Shown here piece by piece: positions 1 through 8,911 of a stretch of DNA of 45,556 nt (within the stretch, counting starts at the first letter, position 1; every line of letters begins with the position of its first letter). The DNA is from an uncultured Terriglobales bacterium (GTDB lineage: Bacteria; Acidobacteriota; Terriglobia; Terriglobales; Acidobacteriaceae), in NCBI GenBank assembly GCA_955652395.1, contig CATPBJ010000181.1:1-45556 (forward strand), given 5' to 3'. The translations under genes were made by a program, and so were the position numbers. The notes under the pieces were generated by a model. That model was not told the DNA's origin. It saw only the letters and a program-made list of their open reading frames with translations, and did not search any database.

Positions 1-206
1 AACGTTCGTAGACCGCCCGGAAATATTCCCACTTCGCCTTGTGCCCCAATCTGCCCTCCTCAAAATCGTCTTTGAGTCGGGTTACATCCTATGTGTCTCG
101 ACGGCACCCCCTCCGGTTACATTTAGCATGGCTCGATACGTATCTTTGACTCGCCGTTGCCGCCAAGATAGAATCGGCGCGAGCCCAATGGCATCGTTAC
201 AACATC

Positions 207-414
207 ATGCTCAGGGTGGAACCAGAAGGCGGATTTACCGCGATCGTGCCAACCCTGCCGGGCTGCGTCACCTTCGGGCGCACACTGGCCGAAGCGCGGA
301 CGATGGCAAAGGACGCGATATCCGGCTATATCGAGCGCCTCAAAAAGCACAAGGAACCGATTCACCGACGACGAAACCCTTGTGGCCTCTTTGGATCTGG
401 AGTGCTCCCGCTAA
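207..414 (+). pseudogene. hicB: HicB-family antitoxin, frameshifted
   Basis: Residues 1-52 from ATG 207 read as a HicB antitoxin domain: an acidic beta-strand start (MLRVEPEGGFTAIVPTLPGC), then a helix ending ISGYIERLKKHKEPI. The frame then leaves the family. One extra base around 360-364 restores it, giving TDDETLVASLDLEC and a stop at 412-414, so the intact product would be about 68 residues, normal for the short HicB group. HicB neutralises HicA, an mRNA-cleaving toxin, and autorepresses the operon. Here hicB precedes hicA by 49 bases. Codons upstream of 207 stay open (…HRYNI), so a non-ATG start slightly upstream is possible. Whether the shift is real decay or an assembly error cannot be decided from the sequence. 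Confidence 0.72.
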
Positions 415-463
415 GAATTAGCCTTCGGAGTTTAATAGAGCTGAATGAACGAGGTTATCCGGT

Positions 464-755
464 ATGGCGAGGCTACCTGCCGTTCGGCCGCGCGATGTCA
501 TCAGACTCCTGGAACAGAATGGTTTCGTTCTAGATCGCGCCTCGGGAAGCCACTTTGTCTTCTATCATCCCAGTTTCAAAGCGCCGTGCGGTGGTCGCAA
601 AGCACAACCGAGACATACCTAAGGGAACTCTGCTTTCATGGCTGAGGGAAGCAGGATTCACGCGAGAAGAGATGATCGCGTTCCTAACTCACTCGCCCGC
701 CAGCTGCTTCAGAACCTCTTTGCCAAGCTTTTGCGCCTCGCCGAAGAACTTCTGA
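464..755 (+). pseudogene. hicA: HicA-family mRNA interferase toxin, frameshifted
   Basis: From ATG 464 the reading is MARLPAVRPRDVIRLLEQNGF followed by a G-S-H-F-V-F-Y-H-P segment; the GSH histidine is the catalytic residue of HicA, a double-stranded-RNA-binding-fold ribonuclease. Around 569-576 (a CCC run) the frame must move by +1 to continue with KRRAVVAKHNRDIPKGTL and LLSWLREAGFTREEMIAFL, the conserved second half of the family. The shifted frame ends at 753-755, and its last 20 or so residues look like read-through, because they overlap the 3' end of the convergent gene at 689. The pair is in hicB-hicA order, the less common orientation. Both genes carry a +1 shift, so the locus is probably inactive or mis-assembled. 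Confidence 0.72.
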
Positions 756-901
756 TATTCGACGAACAGACGATTCAACTCCAGCGACTTGTCCGGTCCA
801 AGCCTTTTGCGCAGAATCATGTCGCGCACGTGGACGGGGTTGGGCAGCATGGCGTCTTCGGTCAGCTCTTCCAGCGCAGTCTTTGGATCGTAGTGATACA
901 T
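689..901 (-). CDS. small hypothetical protein (70 aa)
   Basis: Starting at ATG 901 this encodes 70 residues beginning MYHYDPKTALEELTEDAMLPN and ending GKEVLKQLAGE. It is highly charged, mostly helical by composition, and has no membrane segment, cysteine or recognisable catalytic motif. The reading frame is open further upstream to 1000, but that part runs through an AT-rich inverted repeat (915-1012) and is unlikely to be translated. The gene lies 117 bases after kdsD on the same strand and could be the last gene of that operon. Its 3' end overlaps the frameshifted end of hicA. I do not recognise the family. Confidence 0.55.
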   Translation of the reverse strand: MYHYDPKTALEELTEDAMLPNPVHVRDMILRKRLGPDKSLELNRLFVEYQKFFGEAQKLGKEVLKQLAGE

Positions 902-910
902 AAAAACTCC

Positions 911-1018
911 ATTCGTAATTTGGTAATCGGGTAATTGAGCGATTGGAAATCCTTGCTCCCCAATTGTGACTGGGATTTTTAAAATTGCTCGATTACACAA
1001 TTACCAAATTACAAATTG
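911..1018. repeat. AT-rich imperfect palindrome between kdsD and the small gene
   Basis: The arms GTAATTTGGTAAT (915-927) and ATTACCAAATTAC (1000-1012) are perfect 13-bp inverted copies. Inside them the near-direct words AATTGAGCGATT and AATTGCTCGATT also recur. The block is far more AT-rich than its neighbours. It resembles the other reiterated-word intergenic repeats of this window and may fold in the mRNA between kdsD and the downstream gene. Confidence 0.7.
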
Positions 1019-2041
1019 TTACATCATCTCCGTTCCCCACAAATCGTGCAGGTGGACTATTCCCAAAAGACTGTGCCCGCCATCTACTACCACCAGCGAC
1101 GTGATCTTTTGTTCTTCCATCAACGCCAGGGCAGTTGCCGCGAATTCATTGGCGCCGATGGTTCTAGGGCTCGCGGTCATGCACGCGGCGGCGGTCAGAT
1201 CCAGGACATCCTTGCCACGTTTTTCCAGCAAGCGCCGCAAATCGCCATCGCTGATGACACCTACCAATTTCTCGCCATCAACTACGGCAGTTACGCCCAG
1301 TTTCTTTCTCGACATTTCATAGATCACATCTGGCATTCTGGTTTGCGGCGTGACTCGCGGCACGGCTTCTCCGGTGTGCATCAGCGACTCGACCTTGGCG
1401 AGGCGCTTGCCCAGCTTTCCGCCGGGATGGAGATGGGCAAAGTCTTCTTCCTTGAAGCCGCGTTTCTCGGCGAGAGCCAGGGCCAGCCCGTCGCCCAGGG
1501 CCAACATCGCTGTGGTCGAAGCAGTCGGCGCCAGTCCCAACCCACAGGCTTCCTTGGCTACAGAGCAGTCCAATGCCACATCAGCCGCGGCCGCCAAGGT
1601 GGACAGGTTTTGTGGGACCGCGGGCGACCCACCCGCGGCTTTTTCGGCGGATTTCTCAAAGACAGGATCTCCCGTCATGCTGATCAGCGGCACCTGCAGC
1701 CGCTTGAGGGTTGCCAGCAGCCGCAGAATTTCTTCCGTCTCGCCACTGGCAGAGAGCGCCAGCACCACGTCGCCGCGAACCACCATCCCGAGGTCTCCAT
1801 GCACCGCGTCCACCGGATGCATGAACAGCGCCGGTGTCCCGGTCGAACTCAGCGTGGCTGCGATCTTCCGCGCAATAATGCCGCTCTTGCCCATGCCTGT
1901 GACCACAACCCGGCCGGCGCAGCCGTAGATCAATTCGACGGCGCTATCGAAGGCTGCAGTCATTGGGCCCGCGATGCGATCGGCCAACGCGCGCAAGGCA
2001 TCAGCCTCGATCCGGACTACGTTTTCGCCCACGTGCTTCAT
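1019..2041 (-). CDS. kdsD: D-arabinose-5-phosphate isomerase (KpsF/GutQ/KdsD family)
   Basis: The enzyme converts D-ribulose-5-phosphate to D-arabinose-5-phosphate, the first committed precursor of KDO for LPS; it is cytoplasmic. The 340 residues show an SIS sugar-isomerase domain (about 35-170, with GMGKSGIIARKIAATLSSTG and the conserved HPVDAVHGDLGM), the signature LHPGGKLGKRL, then two CBS domains to the C-terminus (…DLWGTEMM). The length is close to the usual 320-330, but between TGDP and STLA (about residues 127-146) there is an extra Ala/Gly/Pro stretch, VFEKSAEKAAGGSPAVPQN. This coincides with a GC palindrome in the DNA (1618-1638). The gene lies downstream of kdsA and pyrG on the same strand, which supports a KDO role over a GutQ-type role. 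Confidence 0.93.
   Translation of the reverse strand: MKHVGENVVRIEADALRALADRIAGPMTAAFDSAVELIYGCAGRVVVTGMGKSGIIARKIAATLSSTGTPALFMHPVDAVHGDLGMVVRGDVVLALSASGETEEILRLLATLKRLQVPLISMTGDPVFEKSAEKAAGGSPAVPQNLSTLAAAADVALDCSVAKEACGLGLAPTASTTAMLALGDGLALALAEKRGFKEEDFAHLHPGGKLGKRLAKVESLMHTGEAVPRVTPQTRMPDVIYEMSRKKLGVTAVVDGEKLVGVISDGDLRRLLEKRGKDVLDLTAAACMTASPRTIGANEFAATALALMEEQKITSLVVVDGGHSLLGIVHLHDLWGTEMM
1618..1638. repeat. GC hairpin inside kdsD
   Basis: CCGCGGG (1618-1624) and CCCGCGG (1632-1638) are perfect 7-bp arms around a 7-base loop. The element falls exactly in the part of kdsD that codes for the extra Ala/Gly/Pro segment (about residues 135-142). It looks like a small palindromic repeat unit inserted in frame. 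Other GC hairpins of similar design lie at 8879-8894, 25011-25030 and 38581-38596. Confidence 0.6.
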
Positions 2042-2166
2042 GGAAGAAGACAGATGTTAGCAGAAGGCAGCACTCCGCAGTCAGCACTTGGCGATTGGCA
2101 CTTAGCAACTAGCCTAAACGGTTGAGCGCACGCCCTACCGCTGAAAGCTGAGAGCTGAGAGCTGCC
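2042..2166. repeat. reiterated-word repeat, families A and B
   Basis: This gap between the channel gene and kdsD holds TTGGCACTTAGCAACTAGCC (2095-2114), which recurs with one mismatch at 27556-27575, preceded by related words. It is followed by an imperfect tandem of AGCTGAGAGCTG (about 2140-2165). No promoter or gene is visible. The element belongs to the dispersed intergenic repeats described in the findings. Confidence 0.65.
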
Positions 2167-3312
2167 TCAGAAATGCTCATCCATACTCTGCACCCGTCCC
2201 CCCAGGCTTCTGGCTTGAATGGCCCGATCCCAAGGGCCGGCCTGCCAGTTGTCCTTCTGCTTCTCGGGATGGATCCACGGCGGCAAGGTAATTGATAGGT
2301 TGAGCGCAATGGCCACGGCGTACGATTCGTACAGCGAACGGAGCTGGGTTAGGTTCTCGTCGAATGCGGCGCCCTCGCCCAGCTTTACTCCACGTTCCGC
2401 CAGTTTCTGGCGCAGCCGATTCATTTCTTGCTCGGGCAGCCGGTCCGGGGTGTTGGGGTTGTAGCGCGCATTTACGATCTGGGCCAGGTCAACCACTGCG
2501 TGCCGCGCCATGGCGAAGGTGATCTTGGCTTGCTCGGCACGCAATCCGTCCACGCCCGCGATCACCAGCCCGCTGGCATCCAGAATCGTGATCAGCGCTC
2601 CCAGCCAGGATTGATTGTTGTGTTGCGAGCGAAAGAAGCTGAGCGCGGGATACGACAGATGGCTCTCCAGCACCTCCGCCGCCCAACGCTCCCAGTCCTT
2701 GAAAATCTGGTCGAGTACTGCCTGCTGTGGGCAATTTCCGAACCGGGACAGTAGTTCCGCAGCGGATGGAGGCGACCCCGCCCGGGCGTCGAGCAGGGAA
2801 ATTTCGATTTCGCGGCGGGAAAACGACGAATAGATGGTCGGTAAGTAACCGATCACCACGCCCAGAAAACCGAAGCCCAAACCGGCTTCCACTACTGCCA
2901 GGGCGCGAGCCACGCCGTTGCTGGGGACGACGTCCCCATAACCGAGGGTGAAGAAGGTTTCACCGCTCTGGTAGACCAGGAGGCCAAAGGTAATGGGCTC
3001 GCCGCTTAATCGGAAGTGCTCACCCGCTCCGTATTGCAGCAGCGCGAAACCAAAGATCAGCCCGGCCGCCCACAAAATCAGCAGGAAAATCAGCGATAGC
3101 GGTCCGAAGTAGCTTAAGAAATTCTCCCGCCGGGCCCGTGACGAAATACGGCTCGCGAGTTTTCGATATGGGATCCAGGTGCGGCGATAGAACCAACTGG
3201 TCAGCCGGAAGCTGCGCTGCACCCGCCGGGGCAGAACCACGGTCTCGAACGCATCCAGAAGGATGGCAAGGATGGAAAGAATTCCGGCGATGGCGCAAAA
3301 GATGTGCATCAC
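2167..3312 (-). CDS. potassium-channel-like membrane protein (Ion_trans_2 type)
   Basis: The 381-residue protein has an N-terminal hydrophobic helix (about 5-25), a basic linker, a membrane helix at about 72-93, a pore region with the potassium selectivity filter TLGYGD (122-127), and a last helix at about 137-160. About 220 cytoplasmic residues follow, with no RCK/TrkA nucleotide-binding signature that I can see. This is the two-TM/pore architecture of prokaryotic K+ channels, so it probably conducts K+ across the inner membrane. The C-terminal domain is of unknown function and may gate the pore. It lies 29 bases after the oxidoreductase gene and upstream of kdsD, so it is probably co-transcribed with cell-envelope genes. 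Confidence 0.8.
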   Translation of the reverse strand: MMHIFCAIAGILSILAILLDAFETVVLPRRVQRSFRLTSWFYRRTWIPYRKLASRISSRARRENFLSYFGPLSLIFLLILWAAGLIFGFALLQYGAGEHFRLSGEPITFGLLVYQSGETFFTLGYGDVVPSNGVARALAVVEAGLGFGFLGVVIGYLPTIYSSFSRREIEISLLDARAGSPPSAAELLSRFGNCPQQAVLDQIFKDWERWAAEVLESHLSYPALSFFRSQHNNQSWLGALITILDASGLVIAGVDGLRAEQAKITFAMARHAVVDLAQIVNARYNPNTPDRLPEQEMNRLRQKLAERGVKLGEGAAFDENLTQLRSLYESYAVAIALNLSITLPPWIHPEKQKDNWQAGPWDRAIQARSLGGRVQSMDEHF

Positions 3313-3341
3313 GCGATAGGATGGCGGGAATGGTAGCAGAT

Positions 3342-4472
3342 TCAGTGGGAGCTGACAGGCGCTCCATGGCCGTCATTCATCGTAATCGATTTTCCTGAAG
3401 CCGCCGAGCGTCGGGCGGCGTCCAGAATTTCGGCAACGATAACATTAGTTTCCAAAGACGAAGGCGCGCCGGGTGCGACTCCGTCCAGCACGACTGCGCG
3501 TAATAGCGACAATGAATCATCATAAGGAGCAGCCACCGGCTTGGCCGCCATCAGTTGCTCCTCTCCTCCCTTCAGTCGCACCCGCACGTCGTCGTGGCGG
3601 ACCGTGATCACGTAGCCAGTCTGGCCGTAAACTTCCATATCCTTCCGGTCGAACGGCCAGTTCCATGAAGGTTGCAGAATGGCCTGTGCCTTGGGATAGG
3701 TCAGGATAACGGTCGCCTCGTCATCCACTCGCGGATAGATTTCCGGCTTGATCCGCTGGGTAACGGCGGTCACCGATGTGGGCCGTTGGCCATCCATCAG
3801 CCAGGTCATCAAATCGGCGCCGTAGCAGCCGAAATCATAAAGCGCTCCACCACCGTTCAGTTTGGGATCGTTCAGCCAGGCCAGGAATTCGGGCTGAACA
3901 TTGATTTCCTTCGGGCCCTGATGACCGTCGTGGACGACAACCTTGCGAATCTCGCCGATCGCTTTGTCGTGAACCATGTCATAGGCCGCATGATTGCTGC
4001 GATACCACGACGTCTCGTAGTTCACCAGCACCTGGATCTTGCCGCGCGCCGCGTTCGCGATGGCGTGTGCATCCTCGGCACTGACTGCCAGCGGCTTTTC
4101 CATCATGACGGGCACACCGTGGCGGGCGCATATTTCTACCACTTTTCGGTGGTCGTACGTATTGGTGTATGCCAGGACGACTTGCGGGTGGGTCCTTTGC
4201 AGCATGTCTTCGAGATCGGCAAAGATCAAATTGCGGTCGAGGCCAAACTGCGCCACATAACGTGCTGCGACTTGCTGGTCGGGCTCGGCGAATCCGACAA
4301 TCTGGATGTCAGGTCGATGCAGCGAGCGCTGGAGAAAGCCCTCGACGTGACCGTGAACCATGCCCGCGATGGCGACCCGAAGCGGGCCGGCAGGTGCGGG
4401 GGTTTGTGCGCCCGAGGCTGTGAACGTTGTAAGTAAACCAGCGGCGAGGATTGCGTGGACCAGATGTTTCAT
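3342..4472 (-). CDS. exported Gfo/Idh/MocA-family oxidoreductase
   Basis: The 376-residue product begins with a Sec-type signal peptide (residues 1-22, with a hydrophobic core AILAAGLLTTFTASGA). An NAD(P)-binding Rossmann fold follows, starting LRVAIAG, with the family motif EKPLA (125-129) in the usual place after the sixth strand. The C-terminal half fits the alpha/beta substrate domain. Such enzymes oxidise or reduce sugars or inositols using a bound nicotinamide cofactor. The substrate cannot be predicted. A signal peptide places it in the periplasm, as in other acidobacterial members; only some family members are secreted. It sits between kdsA (65 bases upstream) and the channel gene, which suggests an envelope-sugar role, but that is inference. 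Confidence 0.85.
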   Translation of the reverse strand: MKHLVHAILAAGLLTTFTASGAQTPAPAGPLRVAIAGMVHGHVEGFLQRSLHRPDIQIVGFAEPDQQVAARYVAQFGLDRNLIFADLEDMLQRTHPQVVLAYTNTYDHRKVVEICARHGVPVMMEKPLAVSAEDAHAIANAARGKIQVLVNYETSWYRSNHAAYDMVHDKAIGEIRKVVVHDGHQGPKEINVQPEFLAWLNDPKLNGGGALYDFGCYGADLMTWLMDGQRPTSVTAVTQRIKPEIYPRVDDEATVILTYPKAQAILQPSWNWPFDRKDMEVYGQTGYVITVRHDDVRVRLKGGEEQLMAAKPVAAPYDDSLSLLRAVVLDGVAPGAPSSLETNVIVAEILDAARRSAASGKSITMNDGHGAPVSSH

Positions 4473-4537
4473 TGCGACCTCTGACCTACGGGGTAATGCC
4501 CGGCGGAAATGGTAGCAGACTCAGGGGTGAAATCGGG

Positions 4538-5380
4538 TTACGGTTTTACATGGGCGGCGGTCAGTGCATTCTGTATCGCCTGCAACTCTTTCAAGACCCC
4601 ACGCAGTTTGGTTGACTCCAGCGCGTTGGCTCCGTCGGACTTCGCTTCCTTGGGATTGTCGTGGACTTCCATGAATATTCCGTCTACACCCGCTGCCACT
4701 GCCGCGCGCGCCAATACCGGGATGAACTCAGGCTGTCCTCCGCTCACCGCGTGATCTCCCTCAGCAGCCGATGACGGAAGCTGTACCGAATGCGTGGCGT
4801 CGAAAACCACGGGAACAAATTTTCGCATGATAGCCAGGGACCGCATATCCACTACCAGGTTGTTATAGCCGAAGCTCGATCCGCGCTCTGTCACGAATAC
4901 TTTGTCATTGCCCGCGGTGCGGCATTTCTCCACGATGTGCCGCATATCAGCGGGCGAGACGAACTGGCCCTTCTTGATGTTCACCACGCGCTCGGTCATC
5001 GCGGCGGCTACAACAAGATCGGTCTGACGGCAGAGGAAAGCCGGAATCTGCAAAATGTCCGCGACTTCGGCCACCTTGGCAACGTCGGCGGTTTCGTGCA
5101 CGTCGGTAAGGACGGGCACGTGCACTTCATCTTTCACTTTTTTCAGGATGCGCAGGCCTTCCGTTAGCCCAGGGCCGCGATAGCTGCGAAGGGAGGTGCG
5201 GTTGGCCTTATCGTAGGACGCCTTGAAGATACAAGGAAAATTCAGCGAGCGCGTAACGCCCTTGATTACCTCCGCCATGAAGAGAACATGCTTCTCGCTC
5301 TCGATCACGCAGGGGCCGGCAATGAGAAAGAGGTTGCCAGCGCCAATCCGCACATTGTCGATCTGAAAAGAAGTGGTCAT
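4538..5380 (-). CDS. kdsA: 3-deoxy-8-phosphooctulonate synthase (KDO-8-P synthase)
   Basis: The enzyme condenses phosphoenolpyruvate with arabinose-5-phosphate to give KDO-8-phosphate for LPS inner core. From ATG 5380 the 280 residues carry the family signatures FLIAGPCVIES near the N-terminus, FKASYDKANRTS, LTDVHE, VFDATHSVQLPS and FMEVHDNPKEAKSDG, so the TIM-barrel enzyme is complete. The frame is open to 5410, but that extension lies in an inverted repeat (5387-5445) and is rejected as coding. pyrG lies 68 bases upstream, the classical pyrG-kdsA arrangement of Gram-negatives, where CTP is needed to activate KDO. Confidence 0.96.
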   Translation of the reverse strand: MTTSFQIDNVRIGAGNLFLIAGPCVIESEKHVLFMAEVIKGVTRSLNFPCIFKASYDKANRTSLRSYRGPGLTEGLRILKKVKDEVHVPVLTDVHETADVAKVAEVADILQIPAFLCRQTDLVVAAAMTERVVNIKKGQFVSPADMRHIVEKCRTAGNDKVFVTERGSSFGYNNLVVDMRSLAIMRKFVPVVFDATHSVQLPSSAAEGDHAVSGGQPEFIPVLARAAVAAGVDGIFMEVHDNPKEAKSDGANALESTKLRGVLKELQAIQNALTAAHVKP

Positions 5381-5386
5381 GTTCGA

Positions 5387-5445
5387 ACCACGGAGGACTG
5401 AGAACATCAACTGCGTTCGAAGTTTTCCTTGGTGTCCTCTGCGGT
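5387..5445. repeat. inverted repeat between pyrG and kdsA
   Basis: ACCACGGAGGAC (5387-5398) and GTCCTCTGCGGT (5434-5445) pair at 10 of 12 positions. GTTCGAA also occurs on both sides of the loop. The words resemble the CCTTCGTGTCC/TTGGTGG strings at about 10459-10490 and belong to the same style of intergenic element. In the pyrG-kdsA transcript it would form a long stem. Confidence 0.5.
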
Positions 5446-5448
5446 TAG

Positions 5449-7134
<1,686 letters not shown>

Positions 7135-7155
7135 TTAAATTGTCTTGGAGATTTT

Positions 7156-7204
7156 GTGCAGGATGGGTGCACGACCAATTATGCCAGAAATGTTTTCGGG
7201 TGCC
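7156..7204 (-). promoter_or_regulatory. probable pyrG promoter and small palindrome
   Basis: Reading the minus strand, CATAAT (plus 7178-7183) is preceded by TGG, an extended -10 form, with TAGGCA (4 of 6 to TTGACA) 17 bases upstream. Downstream of it the arms GTGCA (7156-7160) and TGCAC (7168-7172) form a short palindrome within the untranslated leader, 34 bases before the pyrG start. The palindrome could be an operator or a leader hairpin. Confidence 0.4.
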
Positions 7205-7330
7205 TAGGAATAGTTTATTCGCAAGAAGCGAGGTCGATGCAGCGGAACCTGTGTATTGCGCTCTAGTGTAAAGAAGACGATCTTGCGGAGTACACTGGGC
7301 AGCAGAAGGTGCATCCTACTAGTTGATTTT

Positions 7331-8314
7331 ATGCGTCAGGTTTATCGTCTCGTAATCGGCCTGCTGGCGGGAACTACTTTGTTTCTTTCGGTGGCGACGC
7401 CTGTGCCCGCGCAGGAACTCGCCAAACGCCTCATCCTCACCGATGGTACCTACCAGCTTGCCACCAGATGGGAGGTCAAGGGTGAGCGTGTGCGCTACCT
7501 CAGCGCGGAGCGCAATGAGTGGGAAGAAGTCCCCAAATCGATGGTGGATTGGGCGGCGACCGACAAGTACGAAAAAGACCGTGCCGCAGGCAAGCCCGCT
7601 CCGGAGGCGGTGGCGCTCGACAAGGAGTTAGAAGCCGAGCGCCAGGCCGACGAAGCCAGATCTCCCCATGTCGCGCCGGGCCTGCGTTTGCCCGACGACG
7701 GTGGCATAATCCTGCTCGACACTTTCCAGACCCAACCCCAGTTGGTCGAATTGCAACAGAGCAGCGGTGAGCTCAACCGGAACATGAAGGGCAACATATT
7801 GCGCGCCACGATCAATCCAATTGCCAGTACCAAGCAAATCATTGAGCTGCCCGGGTTGCACGCCAAAATTCAGGCGCACGTCACCGTCCCCGCGATTTAC
7901 ATTAATTTGGAGCAGCAGGATCAGCTCGACAAGGCAACCCAGATTGCCGAGAAGTCAAAAGAGCAGGAATTGCCCTGGGACCGTTTCCGCATCGTGCGTC
8001 TGCAAAGCAACAAGGACAAGCGCATTGTCGGCGACATCAAGATCGCGATCTACGGCAAGGTCAGCCAGGAACAAAAGCTGGTGCCGACCTCTGCAAGCAA
8101 GCTCACCGGCGGGTGGGTCAAGCTAACGCCATCCAGCGATCTCGAGCCCGGGGAGTATGCCGTAATCGAGTTGTTGGGAAAAGATGGAATGAATCTCTAC
8201 GTCTGGGATTTTGGCGTCAATCCATCCGCCGGTGCCAACGCGACCGCCTGGAGACCCGACGCTTCCGCCAGCAAGCCGCCTCCGGACAAACCTAAAGAAT
8301 TGGAGAAGAGGTAG
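7331..8314 (+). CDS. secreted hypothetical protein
   Basis: From ATG 7331 the 327 residues start with a clear Sec signal peptide (MRQVYRLVIGLLAGTTLFLS, cleavage probably after PVPA-QE, near residue 27). Then comes LAKRLILTDGTYQLATRWEVKGERVRYLSAE, a small beta-hairpin motif that describes how a value is presented, followed by a charged linker, a beta-rich central part and a Pro/Lys-rich C-terminus. I see no catalytic motif. The open frame extends to 7256, but the first 25 codons lack signal-like character and ATG 7331 is the natural start. It lies divergent to pyrG and upstream of the GAF gene. Function unknown; periplasmic or outer-membrane location inferred. Confidence 0.75.
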   Translation: MRQVYRLVIGLLAGTTLFLSVATPVPAQELAKRLILTDGTYQLATRWEVKGERVRYLSAERNEWEEVPKSMVDWAATDKYEKDRAAGKPAPEAVALDKELEAERQADEARSPHVAPGLRLPDDGGIILLDTFQTQPQLVELQQSSGELNRNMKGNILRATINPIASTKQIIELPGLHAKIQAHVTVPAIYINLEQQDQLDKATQIAEKSKEQELPWDRFRIVRLQSNKDKRIVGDIKIAIYGKVSQEQKLVPTSASKLTGGWVKLTPSSDLEPGEYAVIELLGKDGMNLYVWDFGVNPSAGANATAWRPDASASKPPPDKPKELEKR

Positions 8315-8358
8315 GTAGACCCCAGCCCTCAGCCTTCTGCCCTCAGTCCTGAAAATCG

Positions 8359-8390
8359 TGATGACAGAACGGCATGATGACAGAACGGCG
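8359..8390 (+). repeat. 16-nt tandem duplication upstream of the GAF gene
   Basis: TGATGACAGAACGGCA (8359-8374) is followed immediately by TGATGACAGAACGGCG (8375-8390), 15 of 16 identical. It abuts the -35 element of the promoter at 8391. A recent duplication or a pair of regulator sites are both possible. Confidence 0.8.
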
Positions 8391-8419
8391 TTGACCCTGG
8401 TCGCGCCTGCCGTTAAACT
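8391..8419 (+). promoter_or_regulatory. sigma70-type promoter of the GAF gene
   Basis: TTGACC (8391-8396), a 17-base spacer and TAAACT (8414-8419) make a good housekeeping promoter, about 33 bases before the TTG start at 8453. The tandem repeat at 8359-8390 ends directly at the -35 box. Confidence 0.65.
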
Positions 8420-8452
8420 GGCCTCGATTTTTCATTACCTCAGGACTCGCCT

Positions 8453-8911
8453 TTGAAAGTTTATCGTTCCACCCGCCAGCTGCTGGCTGACGTCGAACGC
8501 TTGCTCGCGGCAAGCCGTCCATCGGCGCACCATTCTCCGCTGGAGGACGTGATCGATTTGCTTTGCCGCGGCCGTCACTATGCCTGGGTCGGCATTTTCC
8601 TCGCTGTCGGCGAAGATACGCGCCAGCCTTCGTTGGGTGCGGAGAGCGATACCCCGGGTGAATTCAGGTTTCCGGAAACTCGCTCCAAGATACTCATCTC
8701 CATGAAGCTGGCTTCGCGGGAACTGGGAGTCCTGAGTGTTGAGAGCGATCGCGAAAATGCTTTTGGTGCGGAAGACCGGGTATTGCTGGAAGGCGTGGCC
8801 GACATCCTGGCGCGCTTCCTGACTGGTCGGGGAAAGTATCTCGCTCGCAGGGCTCGCACTGACGCGTCTCGGATGGAACGGGCGAGGACGCCCGTCACTC
8901 CACTAGACTAG
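8453..8911 (+). CDS. GAF-domain protein
   Basis: The 152-residue soluble protein starts at TTG 8453 (no ATG in frame nearby). It shows a compact GAF fold: helix LEDVIDLLCRGRHYAWVGIFLAVGED, strand KILISMKLASRELGVLSVESDRENAFGAEDRVLLEGVADILARFL. Such domains bind small ligands or, in the fRMsr subgroup, reduce free methionine sulfoxide. The catalytic cysteines of fRMsr are not present here (only one Cys, near residue 42), so a sensory role is more likely. The last dozen codons (about 8879-8911) run through a GC hairpin repeat, so the C-terminus is probably repeat-derived. Confidence 0.75.
   Translation: MKVYRSTRQLLADVERLLAASRPSAHHSPLEDVIDLLCRGRHYAWVGIFLAVGEDTRQPSLGAESDTPGEFRFPETRSKILISMKLASRELGVLSVESDRENAFGAEDRVLLEGVADILARFLTGRGKYLARRARTDASRMERARTPVTPLD

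Noticed and set aside
1016-2125. Long plus-strand open frame (369 codons) opposite kdsD
   Set aside because: It mirrors a clearly recognised SIS-CBS enzyme on the minus strand; its residues are Arg/His/Gln-rich without any domain, as expected for an antisense shadow in GC-rich DNA.
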